From positions 2,106,343 through 2,170,342 of the forward strand of contig NW_006920412.1 of NCBI RefSeq assembly GCF_000344685.1: a stretch of DNA of 64,000 nt, in the 5' to 3' direction. Source of the DNA: Gloeophyllum trabeum ATCC 11539 (Eukaryota > Basidiomycota > Agaricomycetes > Gloeophyllales > Gloeophyllaceae). Below the pieces are notes generated by a model. The model saw nothing but the letters and a program-made list of their open reading frames with translations, searched no databases and was not told where the DNA came from. The position numbers and the translations under genes were made by a program. How positions within the stretch are numbered: the stretch's first letter is position 1; every line of letters starts with the position of its first letter. Of this stretch, positions 47,465 through 56,999 are shown in pieces.

Positions 47465-48376
47465 CTACACGAGATTAGGCCGGAAGAGGTCCTGCCAACC
47501 ACAAGGTGTTAGTATCACGAAATACAGGATCCATGTTGCCATAACATACGCGAATCATGATACTTAGCCGCTGCCCGCCCGCTAATTTTTCACCACGGAA
47601 CTCTCGTGCGTTCAGAATCGAATGCTTGTAGTTGTAACGCAAGTTGCCCCTTACGACATAGCTCAGCACGCAGTGATCCCCCTAGGACGTGAACGGACCT
47701 CAACGACTCACTCCTGGATATAGAGGCTTCCGCTCGGCAGCAAGACGTCGTAGTTATCTGATTCATCCATGGACTCTAGACGAAGTATCCGGTCCGCCCC
47801 AAGACTGACTCCTAATATCCAATTTCCGCTGGCAGTGACGTTGTCGACATGCGGACGTATCTCCCCATCCGACGCGAGGTGCAGTAGGTGTGTTTGTACG
47901 TCCCTGGTCGGAGTTAAGTCGTAGAGGCGCTTTAGCACGGGTGTTAAGCCCTGCAGTTCATGTTCAGGCCATGCCGTGAGATGAGTTTCCCTGTAATTCC
48001 TGATAACGCCATCCAAATGACCCTGCTGAGAGGTGTTAGGAGACTATCAGCAGCGTGTAGGTCGACTGACTTCGTAGAAATGATAATATCTATCCGGAAG
48101 GAATATGTCCGCCGCCTTGGTCGGCGATATACATGGAGGTAGCGGCGGGAGAGATTTGCGGTGGCGAAGAGCCTGTCTGCTTTCGACTGCATCTAACTTC
48201 GTGAGCGACGCCTTCAGCAGAACACATTGTTCGTGAAGTGAGAAGTAGTCGGGTATAAACGTTAATTCTGAAGGCACTTCCTTGGACAGAATGGCTGCGG
48301 CACTTAGGCAGCGGGGGGCCCTCGCCCTTTGGTCACAGTGCACAGTCTTTCCAATCTTCGAACGTAAGAATCTCAT
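47465..48376 (-). CDS. ALKBH7-like 2OG-Fe(II) dioxygenase (mitochondrial)
   Basis: Member of the AlkB fold closest to ALKBH7, a mitochondrial protein linked in animals to programmed necrosis and mitochondrial RNA demethylation. Minus-strand exons 48071-48376, 47712-48022, 47550-47649 and 47465-47491; 247 residues. The N-terminus MRFLRSKIGKTVHCDQRARA is basic and could target mitochondria. Iron ligands: H-x-D in EIRPHVDNVTASG and the distal His in LRYNYKHSILN. The 2OG-binding Arg is in GGQRLSIMIRD. LPSGSLYIQ before the third exon is also typical. The exon 2 acceptor is tandem (cagcag), so one Gln may be included or skipped. Divergent from the carrier gene with 167 bases between starts. Confidence 0.88.
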
Positions 48377-48543
48377 CCTCAGCGGAGAGAAGGCAGAGTT
48401 AGACAGAACGGACAAAGAGAGATCAAGTCACACGGTTCAAGAACAAACCCCGGCTATACCCGCGGCATTCGCTCCGAGTTGGCCTCCGAGGATGGCTTGC
48501 CCGCGCGAGCGCAGGCTGTCTTCCTCCCTTGTGTACTCTGCCG
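48377..48543. promoter_or_regulatory. Divergent promoter, ALKBH7-like / carrier
   Basis: 167 bases between divergent start codons; two genes for mitochondrial proteins would be driven from the same short region. No core element recognised. Confidence 0.5.
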
Positions 48544-49832
48544 ATGCCAGACGCTAAAGATGATAGCATACAGGCGCAGCAAGGAAGCTCTGTTTACGCT
48601 GCGCTTGCGCGAACGACTACAAGAAGCATCGCTCTCTACTTCTCGAGACCAGTACGGTTGTTCAGACCGTCCAAAGGTACGGACATCCATCTTCATACAA
48701 ATTCAAGCGTGACGACCGTGTACTATGCAGTCACCGGATGGCAGACTCTCAAAAGCCTTGCAATTCAAGAAGGCGTGACCTTATCGCCAAAATACATTTA
48801 TCGCTTGGTGCGGGAACAAGGGGTTCGTCTTCTGAAGTATCCATGGTACGTCTTGCATAGTGACTCACATCATTCTATGTACCATGCATAGTTTATGGTC
48901 ATACCCAAACATTTCATTCCGCCTATGGTTGTCAACGCCATCTTAGGCACGGTGCTATGGGCTTCATATGCAGAAGCATCGCTGCTCCTTGAGTCCCGTC
49001 TCCAGGGTCACCCTTTGATATCCACGGCATTATCCGGGGGTATAGCTGGAGGAATGCAAGCTGTAGTTGCTGCACCGGTCGAGAACGTCAGATTAGTGCT
49101 CGAAGGCGGTTCCTCAGCAGGCAGCTGGGGCCATGCTTGGAAGGAAGTCTTTAGAGGGACACATTCCCAGACATCACAAATATCAAAAAAGAAGATTCAA
49201 GATGCGCGGATGTACCGGCATTGGATGAGGGAAGTGAAAGGTATGGCGGGTCGTGGATGGGATGGTTGGGGTTGGGGTTGTGCCAAGGACATTTGCGGTG
49301 AGTACTAAGTGTGACAAGAGTTGGATTTTCTCACATCGTTCAATCTGACACAGGTTTCTCCGTATTTTTCTCCATATTCGAAGCCACGCGGGGTGTCGCC
49401 GCTAATGTAAGAAAGACATGTCAAAGGACCATAGAAGCCCTTCGCTCAGTGGACGGGGATGCCTCTGTCGTCCGTCACGCCCCGCGTCTTGTCCATGCTA
49501 CCACACTAGTATCTGGAGGCATACTTGCCGGAATCTCATATGAATTGGTATGTAGGCCCTTTGACGTCGCTCGGAAGGCAGTCTACGTCGAGAAGATAGC
49601 GGCTGTGCGGGGCCATAGACCAGCAGCGTACATACACGCATTACTGATGAAGGTGCAAGAAGATGGTCCTATTAGTCTATTCCGGGACCCGAGCCTGCTC
49701 CGTGCCACTAGGAGCCACTCGGGTCCATCCAGTAGGAAGAGAGTGGAGGCTATGCTACGTATTCTTGCCAGAGCCGGTCCATGGGGAATAGGGTTTCTGG
49801 TGTGGGAGGCTTTCGGGCCAGGAATATCATGA
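48544..49832 (+). CDS. Mitochondrial carrier (SLC25) family protein
   Basis: Inner-membrane carrier-like protein; substrate unknown. Exons 48544-48676, 48731-48822, 48892-49297 and 49354-49832; 369 residues. Two copies of the carrier signature P-x-[DE]-x-x-[RK] are visible: APVENVRLVLEGG (second repeat) and RPFDVARKAVYVEK (third), each after a helix with G-G-x-x-A-G. The first repeat is poorly conserved: GWQTLKSLAIQEG resembles the matrix part but I see no clean signature before it. A Trp/Gly-rich stretch (GRGWDGWGWGC) and a Ser/Lys-rich matrix loop are unusual insertions. The N-terminus has no acidic cluster that would bar import. The family is probable; a divergent member. Confidence 0.8.
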
Positions 49833-50143
49833 CCGAATCTTGTTCTTCGCATTGGATACTATGCTGCCTGCACAAATGCGAGATGGATCACAGTGAATCC
49901 TCAACATTCAGGATATAGCTGGAGACCACGTGGGAGGCGCAACGCCACCGGATCGTGCGGTGGTTATCCTAGCACCGTTGCCTGGGTCTTGCAAGCGTTG
50001 TATGTTCATATATGAGAAACAGACATACCAAACAATTAATATCTGACTTTTTCCGCTTCTTTTGTCACAAACTCTGGCCCTACAACACGCGCCAAATTAA
50101 GGCCATACTAGTACGTGACATCTATGGACGACTGTCACACCAG
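49833..50143. other. Intergenic, carrier 3' flank
   Basis: Leads into the hAT-like MITE. Nothing else seen. Confidence 0.5.
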
Positions 50144-50151
50144 GTGACAGT

Positions 50152-50751
50152 AGGACCCCGGCATACTGGTATATATGTTTGATCCTAGTGCGGACATAAA
50201 CGGCCAATTTTGAGGCCCTATGTCGGATATTTAGGCGGACATAAAGCCCAAAATTTCGGTCCATGTCCGGTATATCACGGCGGACACAAGGGCCTTGCCG
50301 GTCTTGGTGTCCGATCACCTGGCGGACATACCAAGTCGTCGAAGTGTCACACCCAGTAGTCCTTGTACTAGGTTGAGTGGTGTCTCTTATGCTTCTCAGT
50401 CAACTGTCAGCTCGTCTCGTGTATATCCAGGTATATCCTCAGCAACGGTGAATGAAATGCAAGCTTTGGAAACAGTGGTGGATCTTAGGAAGACTGAAAT
50501 ACAATATCCCGGAGTAATCATGTCACGATCTACTCGTTGCAGCGTTGGGCGTGTGCCGGTTTCGAGGTTGGATCCGTTTGGCGGACACACCGGGGGGCGC
50601 CCGAGCATAGGTCACTTATGCGGACATAAGCAGCCCAATTTGGGCTGACCGGATCCTAGAGGCGGACATATCCGGTCCAAATGTGTGAGGCCATAAGGGC
50701 CGAAAATCGGGCACTTAGGATCAAACATCAGTACCCATATGCCGGGGTCCT
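50152..50751. mobile_element. MITE, hAT-like, 600 bp, 8-bp target duplication, CGGACATA subrepeats
   Basis: Flanked by the direct repeat gtgacagt (50144-50151 and 50752-50759). Ends are imperfect inverted repeats of about 40 bases starting aggaccccggcata and sharing atgtttgatccta further in. An 8-bp duplication fits the hAT superfamily. Inside are about seven copies of (g)gcggaca[tc]a, often followed by a short run that pairs back (for example ggcc...). No coding capacity; no transposase in the window. Confidence 0.82.
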
Positions 50752-50772
50752 GTGACAGTGCGCCTCCCTGCG
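50263..50772. repeat. 510-bp direct duplicate, left copy (flank of second N-gap)
   Basis: Identical by reading to 51162-51671 (offset 899). It extends past the MITE and its target duplication into 13 bases of host flank (cgcctccctgcg and neighbours) before the N-run. Shared host flank means one locus read twice. Confidence 0.88.
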
Positions 50773-51161
50773 NNNNNNNNNNNNNNNNNNNNNNNNNNNN
50801 NNNNNNNNNNNNNNNNNNNNNNNNNNNNNNNNNNNNNNNNNNNNNNNNNNNNNNNNNNNNNNNNNNNNNNNNNNNNNNNNNNNNNNNNNNNNNNNNNNNN
50901 NNNNNNNNNNNNNNNNNNNNNNNNNNNNNNNNNNNNNNNNNNNNNNNNNNNNNNNNNNNNNNNNNNNNNNNNNNNNNNNNNNNNNNNNNNNNNNNNNNNN
51001 NNNNNNNNNNNNNNNNNNNNNNNNNNNNNNNNNNNNNNNNNNNNNNNNNNNNNNNNNNNNNNNNNNNNNNNNNNNNNNNNNNNNNNNNNNNNNNNNNNNN
51101 NNNNNNNNNNNNNNNNNNNNNNNNNNNNNNNNNNNNNNNNNNNNNNNNNNNNNNNNNNNNN
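50773..51161. other. Assembly gap, 389 N
   Basis: Run of N between identical sequences; probably overlapping contigs that were not merged. Confidence 0.98.
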
Positions 51162-51671
51162 ATGTCCGGTATATCACGGCGGACACAAGGGCCTTGCCGG
51201 TCTTGGTGTCCGATCACCTGGCGGACATACCAAGTCGTCGAAGTGTCACACCCAGTAGTCCTTGTACTAGGTTGAGTGGTGTCTCTTATGCTTCTCAGTC
51301 AACTGTCAGCTCGTCTCGTGTATATCCAGGTATATCCTCAGCAACGGTGAATGAAATGCAAGCTTTGGAAACAGTGGTGGATCTTAGGAAGACTGAAATA
51401 CAATATCCCGGAGTAATCATGTCACGATCTACTCGTTGCAGCGTTGGGCGTGTGCCGGTTTCGAGGTTGGATCCGTTTGGCGGACACACCGGGGGGCGCC
51501 CGAGCATAGGTCACTTATGCGGACATAAGCAGCCCAATTTGGGCTGACCGGATCCTAGAGGCGGACATATCCGGTCCAAATGTGTGAGGCCATAAGGGCC
51601 GAAAATCGGGCACTTAGGATCAAACATCAGTACCCATATGCCGGGGTCCTGTGACAGTGCGCCTCCCTGCG
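51162..51671. repeat. 510-bp direct duplicate, right copy, including the right part of the hAT-like MITE
   Basis: Same sequence as 50263-50772. MITE part is 51162-51650, followed by target duplication 51651-51658. It continues into unique sequence (tgcagcacac...). Confidence 0.88.
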
Positions 51672-52312
51672 TGCAGCACACATTTCTGTCGCAAAGTTAT
51701 GGCTGAGCGCTTGACTTTCGGGCTTAGGTCAGTAACATCTCTGAGAGAAATGTGGTAGTGCATGTTGCATTGTCCATATGTTACGGCTTGCTCCGAGTCC
51801 TTTATGGAGCAACATAAAAACAAGAGTTCACTTATTGAACATACTTTTCCGAGATTCATGAATAAGACCACATGCCCACCATGTTCCCTGAGTGTTCTAA
51901 ATCATAATTATGTGCATAAATCGAGTGCAGCGCTCAAAACGTTGCTACTACCTCGGAGCACACAAGGACAAATAACTCACCGCGACATTCAGGATTGCGC
52001 CTCCCCGCACAAGCTTAAGGGCCTCAATCAGCAGAATGATGAGATGCGAGCTCGCGGTCGCATACGACGATGCCGTACAACCATTGCAAGTGCCTGGTCG
52101 GAGAATATGGAATCGAAAACATGTTCATTTAAGAACATAAGAAATACAAGAAACTGCAAAGAAAACAGAAGGCAAACTACTAAGGCAACGATTCCGAATA
52201 TGCTCCACATATCCCATCTACATAGTTCTCCCGCGGTGAGGGAATTTATAGAAACGGATACTGCAGTGACCACGAGGACGCAGTTTACCGGTCTTATGCC
52301 CGATGTTGGAAT
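51672..52312. other. Intergenic, no gene called
   Basis: A 184-codon open frame on the plus strand (from 51762) has no family resemblance and a composition like non-coding AT-rich sequence. I do not call it. Confidence 0.4.
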
Positions 52313-53281
52313 CTAAATACCTATTCCGATGGGCTTTATTCGGTTGGGATCAACGGACCCCAGACCTGATCTCTGTTCTACGAGCTCATCCAGAGCGTCT
52401 ATGTTCAATCCCTGACTAGTATGACAGTCCAGAAGTTGCAAGGGAACTCGGATGAAGAAGCGGTCGCCAGTGGTGAAGATGACATCTACAATGCCCGTCA
52501 GTGTGTGACCGTCCACTAAAGCAACCCGAGTCGACGTCCTCGCGGCATGCGTACACGATGTGACGCACTCAACTACAACACCGAGCAGCTGTCATTCAGT
52601 GTCTCAAAGTCATGAAGAAAAGGGAAACGCTAAGTACCTACCCGAGTGAGATCTAGAGACGTACCTTCCTGAACTTCGACATTGGACCTGTACAGTGTAT
52701 CTCTCGCCTGACTCGAAATAGCCAGTCATCAAGCGGTCAGAAAGACTTATTACTAATCGTTCTCCTTGAAAGTGCAAAGGGCCTGGCATGGAGACAACTT
52801 GGGGGGAGGGGGACTGAATCACATGAGCTGGCCTAAACGATGCAACACCGGCACCATCAGCCGATTCTAGCCTCAGGAGGGCTGACTATTAGTATGTCGG
52901 TATCTGAGCCTGCATGTGAGTCTCTGGACTATGCATACGAAGTTGGATGATCCAGACCTTTAGCACAAATCTCCGATGGTTGGAGTACCCTCCAACTACA
53001 CCCGGATGGTAATGGAACGGCACCAGGCTTTCCCCCGTGCTAGATTTCTCGCGTACACGTACCATGGAGAATGAGCCTCGCACTGGCAGGATGTGGTATT
53101 CGTCAGGCCAATCAGTCGGGACACAGAATTCAGTCCGCGGACACAGGGACTTCAAGCAGGCCAACTTACACAAACTAGGCTGCTCGAAGCTGGAGTGCGC
53201 CTGGAAATCGGACACAAGTAGCGAACAGCGCCTTCGGTTCAGACCAGGTTCAGACAGAGAAGGGAGAGCCGAGCATCTCAT
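52313..53281 (-). CDS. Possible unrecognised gene (hypothetical), minus strand
   Basis: Three neighbouring minus-strand stretches read like protein. They are 52900-53110 (with RGSFSMVRVREKSSTG and LVPFHYHPGVVGGYSNHRRF), 52650-52870 (with PGPLHFQGERLVISLSDRLM and GYFESGERYTVQVQCRSSG), and 52313-52516 (with HTLTGIVDVIFTTGDRFFIR and VPLQLLDCHTSQGLNIDALD), ending in a stop. They lie in order and could be exons, but I could not fix junctions that keep one frame. No family recognised. Start not determined. Confidence 0.3.
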
Positions 53282-55448
53282 TCAGCGAAGCTTAGGGGGT
53301 GTCGAGGCTTGGTGGACGTAATGTCTCGTCCACCCGAGGAGCTGTCATATAAGGGCACCGCTTCCAGTAGGCCTAGGGAGGCACAGGTGCTGGAAAGGGA
53401 CACCTAGCAGCAGAACATAACTCGAGCGGTTCGAGATGGATCGTTCACGGGAGACGACGGGACGATATTGACGAGCGCGTCGCATATTGCCGCGATACCC
53501 TAACACTCTCCGTTCCTTTTGCGTACTGACTTGCCGGTCGTGTTATCGGCACACAAAGCTGCGCAAGAGCGGGACCTACCGACGTTTATTCCAGGTCGCC
53601 GAATTCCCAATTGACGTACTTACCTCCTGGTGCCCTCATTACTCACCGGACAACATATGGTCTGACAGTGGCTCGAATACCGTAACGGCTTTACCTCCCA
53701 GGGTGCTTCCCGTCATGAACAACAGTGCATCGCATGGCTGGCCTGGGCCGCATGGAGACAGTCATGTAAGGGGAGAATCCGTGCCTCGCGCCGTTTACAC
53801 GACGCGTGCAGGAGGTGCTGTTCATTCCGTTTTTACATCACTATCTCTATTCACGCAGATCCCTCCAACTGCAGGCTCAGCGCTGAATACCACCGGTTCA
53901 CTCAGGAGAACCACTTCTCGTCTCTTCGGTTCTCTCCTCCATGAACTTCGATGGCGCCAGACCGAGACCACCAGCAGCTGCCTGTAGTCCACATATTACT
54001 CCGGTTCTTACAGCTCACGCTGTTTCGAGTTCTTTGATGTCCGGGGTCTGAAGGGTCGAGTTCGCGCTGGAAGTGAAGCTCCTTTCACGGGTTTTCCCCG
54101 GATGTCAAGTCAATAATCCCATCTTCCAACGGTAGGGATCCTGGCATCGTACGAGTCAGCATTCGGTTCGTCCCTTGCGAGTGGTCTTCTTCAAGACTGA
54201 GGGCTCTAACTATCACGTGCGTATGAACCGATGCCAGATACTGGAGGGAATTTTGCACTGATGGGACCGCACCCACTTAGCCTTTACCATCCCGGTACTC
54301 ACGAGCCTGTTTATGGAGCCGCACCAGCGGCGACATTCAGTCACTTTGCTGCTCATGTGTTTCTCCCGCGAAGTCGACACCAGTTCAATCATTTCGTTTC
54401 CAGAATACTTACAAAGGGTTCCTAGTAGGTGAGAACCCGTTTGCACTAAGCATTTGTGAGGATGCCTCACAATGCTCTTGCTTTATTCCAGAAGGAGAGC
54501 TCCTCGCGGACGGACAGCTATTGATAATTGTTGATTCTTCTGCGCGTATTAGGAATCTCTAAATTGTCAAGCCCATTCTCCGGAGTAGCTTTCCAGGCTC
54601 CATCTTCTCGAGCTCGAGCTCCGACGCTTTGGCTCTGTAGCACTTCTGCATACGAATGCAGGTTGCGTGCGCAGATTTCTTTCATGATGGCTCAGCGATC
54701 TTACTCGATGTCTGGGTGGCTAGCGCATGACTGCCCTGTTTTTCGCGCTATGCCATTCGTGCATGCCCTCACTTCTGATTGGCGTAAACGAGGCAGCTTT
54801 CCATCGATAACGGAACCTTATACACAGGGCTGGCTCGTCATGAGGACCCAGTCCAAGTCCTGGTCTATCGCTCAGTAGGGTGGATTACTTGGGTCGGTTG
54901 AATATTATGGCACGGTCCTGTATACTCATGCACCTGTGAGCGAAGGATGATCTTCCTGCTCGGAAAGTAGATATAGGGGACTGATCTCCCTCAGCGAAGC
55001 ATTGGCTGCTCTGGCTCTAATGCCCCGCGCTCGAAGGGATTTCGAAGATAATGGGTGATTCTTTGAATGCAAATGCGTATGGCTTGTCTGGGATCTAATG
55101 TTCTGTCTGGGCGAAGTGCTTAGAAACTCCTCTTTCTGGTGTAATAAGAACGGCGAAACTGCGCCTCTGTCCGCCTCTGCTCCCCTAGTTGTCGGTACTA
55201 CACATTGCAGCAGGAAAAGTCACAGTTGTTGTGGCCACCGCCACTTATAGTTGAGTCATGCACTGTAATGCAGCATTTCAACTCAAATCCTCGGATTCGA
55301 GAAGCATCGAGGTCGCCCCGCTAGGTTCACGGAAACAACCGGACTCACGATCATACATAAATACTCCTCGTTTATTAATAGTCTTCATTGCATTGAGCCA
55401 TCGTTCGGACGGTCTTGCTCGTGAACTCGCTGAAGCACTACCCACTTC
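53282..55448. other. Intergenic, 2.2 kb, no gene called
   Basis: Open frames up to 166 codons on the plus strand (53,487-53,987), without motifs or splice support. No repeats noticed. The right end is the CHORD gene promoter. Confidence 0.4.
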
Positions 55449-56905
55449 ATGGCGCGCTGCAGTCACAAGGGCTGTGGTCAGGAGTTTGACCCAAAGACTA
55501 ACACCGAGAAAAGCTGCACGTATCATGCTGGTGGTCCGGTGAGCTGATCTGCTTGGGAGATCCTATCGTGCGGCGAGGACCTACTACAGAGCGTACGCCA
55601 GGTCTTCCACGAAGGTTTGAAGTCATGGTCCTGCTGCTCTGATGTGAACAAGCCCGTATTGGATTTTGACGAGTTTATGAGCATTCCAGTACGTACGACA
55701 CCCTTAAAATTGTGTGATACCACACATTCAAGTGCATATGCAGGGATGTACAATCGGAAAGCACGACGAAGCGCCTGCCAAACCACCGTCGCCACCGCCA
55801 AAGCCTGCCCAGAATCCTGCAAGTTTGAGCGTGACGACGTCCAATGATGGCACAGAGGTCTATGCATCAGGCCCAGCTGCTCCCAGCGCGCCTGAGCCAC
55901 TTGGAACTACGTCAGTATTCTCGACGCCACCTGCACCGGTCCATGTCGAAGAAGAGGACGATCTAGGTGCTCAAGTGAAGCCTGGGACGAAGTGCCGCCA
56001 CAATGGCTGCTCCGTTCTGTTCGTGAGCGACGAAGTAAACCGCAAGGAAGGCGGTGAAGCCAGTGAATGCACTTATCATCCCTTGCCTGTAAGTGTCAGC
56101 GTAAAACTCATCGGCACACCTGTTGCGCTGACATCCTAATCGACGACTAGCCCATTTTTAGGGAGGGGAGTAAAGCAAGTTCTTCCGCTCATTTGTCACA
56201 GCGGGCACTCCTGACACAGCCTGCCTACACAGGGATATCTATGTTGCAAGCGTAGGGTACTCGAGTTCGATGAGTTCCTCAAAATCGAAGGGTGCAAGAA
56301 AGGCCGTCATGTATTCGTGGCGAAAGCTAAACCGCAAGAAGTGCGTTATCCAGAAACATGTAGCTCCGCTGACTCCTGAATACGCCGCGTACAGGGCGAG
56401 CAATTCACCGAATGCCGCATCGACCATTTTCAGACTCCGTCGGAAGTGCACGTTTCTGTGTACGGCAAGCAGGCGGATAAGGACCGGAGCAAGATCGAGT
56501 TTGAGGAGACAAAGGTGAGATATTGCACTTCTGTATGCAGCAAGACCTCTGACGGGTTGATGCAATGGCAAGCTTCATATCGATATATTCCTGCCTGGTC
56601 CAAAGCGATTCCGAAAGTCTATAGAGCTTTTCGGCCCAATTGATCCAGATAACTCTAGTTACAAGTTTTTCGGGACCAAGGTAGGTGAGCCGTTTTCTGT
56701 CAAAAACGGCAGCCAAAATTCCCATTAGGTGGATATCCTGCTTAAGAAGCAAGACACACGGAGTTGGACCATCCTTGAGAAGCCCCAAAGGGATCTTGGC
56801 CCCGTCAGTCTCACATTCGGTGTGGGCGGCAGGACTGGCACAATCGGCGGGAAAGATATTATTCTAGACGAGTCTAATAAGAGTAAAAGTAAGGTGACTG
56901 TATGA
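55449..56905 (+). CDS. CHORD-CS domain co-chaperone (CHORDC1/RAR1-like)
   Basis: Hsp90 co-chaperone family with two zinc-binding CHORD domains and a CS domain. Exons 55449-55538, 55602-55688, 55744-56088, 56151-56174, 56233-56340, 56395-56514, 56573-56680 and 56729-56905; 352 residues. CHORD I: MARCSHKGCGQEFDPKTN, SCTYHAGGPVFHEGLKSWSC, DEFMSIPGCTIGKH. Pro-rich linker. CHORD II: GTKCRHNGCSVLFVSDE, ECTYHP, PIFREGSKGYLCCKRRVLEF, EGCKKGRHVF. CS domain: CRIDHFQTPSEVHVSVYGKQ to KFFGTKVDILLKKQDTRSWT. The intron between SK and GY starts gcaagt (56175-56232), a GC-AG intron. Its acceptor and the reading frame leave no GT alternative I could find. The intron before CTTCATATCG uses an AAG acceptor. Confidence 0.96.
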
Positions 56906-56999
56906 TAGTTATGGACTTCGTCCGACCTGGTGCAGACTGGAGTCTGGCTAGTTTCGATGCAATGAATAATTTGTATTGGCCCACTACCCCACCGCCCGC

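Noticed and set aside
50152..50751. CRISPR-like array of CGGACATA units
   Set aside because: Units are short and variable, spacers are uneven, the whole is bounded by inverted repeats and a target duplication, and the host is a eukaryote.
50612..51275. Open frames crossing the second N-run and the ORFs in its flanks
   Set aside because: Same cause; the repeated 117-codon frames lie inside the MITE and are mirrored on the other strand.
51762..52316. 184-codon plus-strand frame
   Set aside because: No family resemblance, composition like surrounding non-coding sequence, no splice or promoter support.
53487..53987. 166-codon plus-strand frame
   Set aside because: No motif; length is within chance for this composition.
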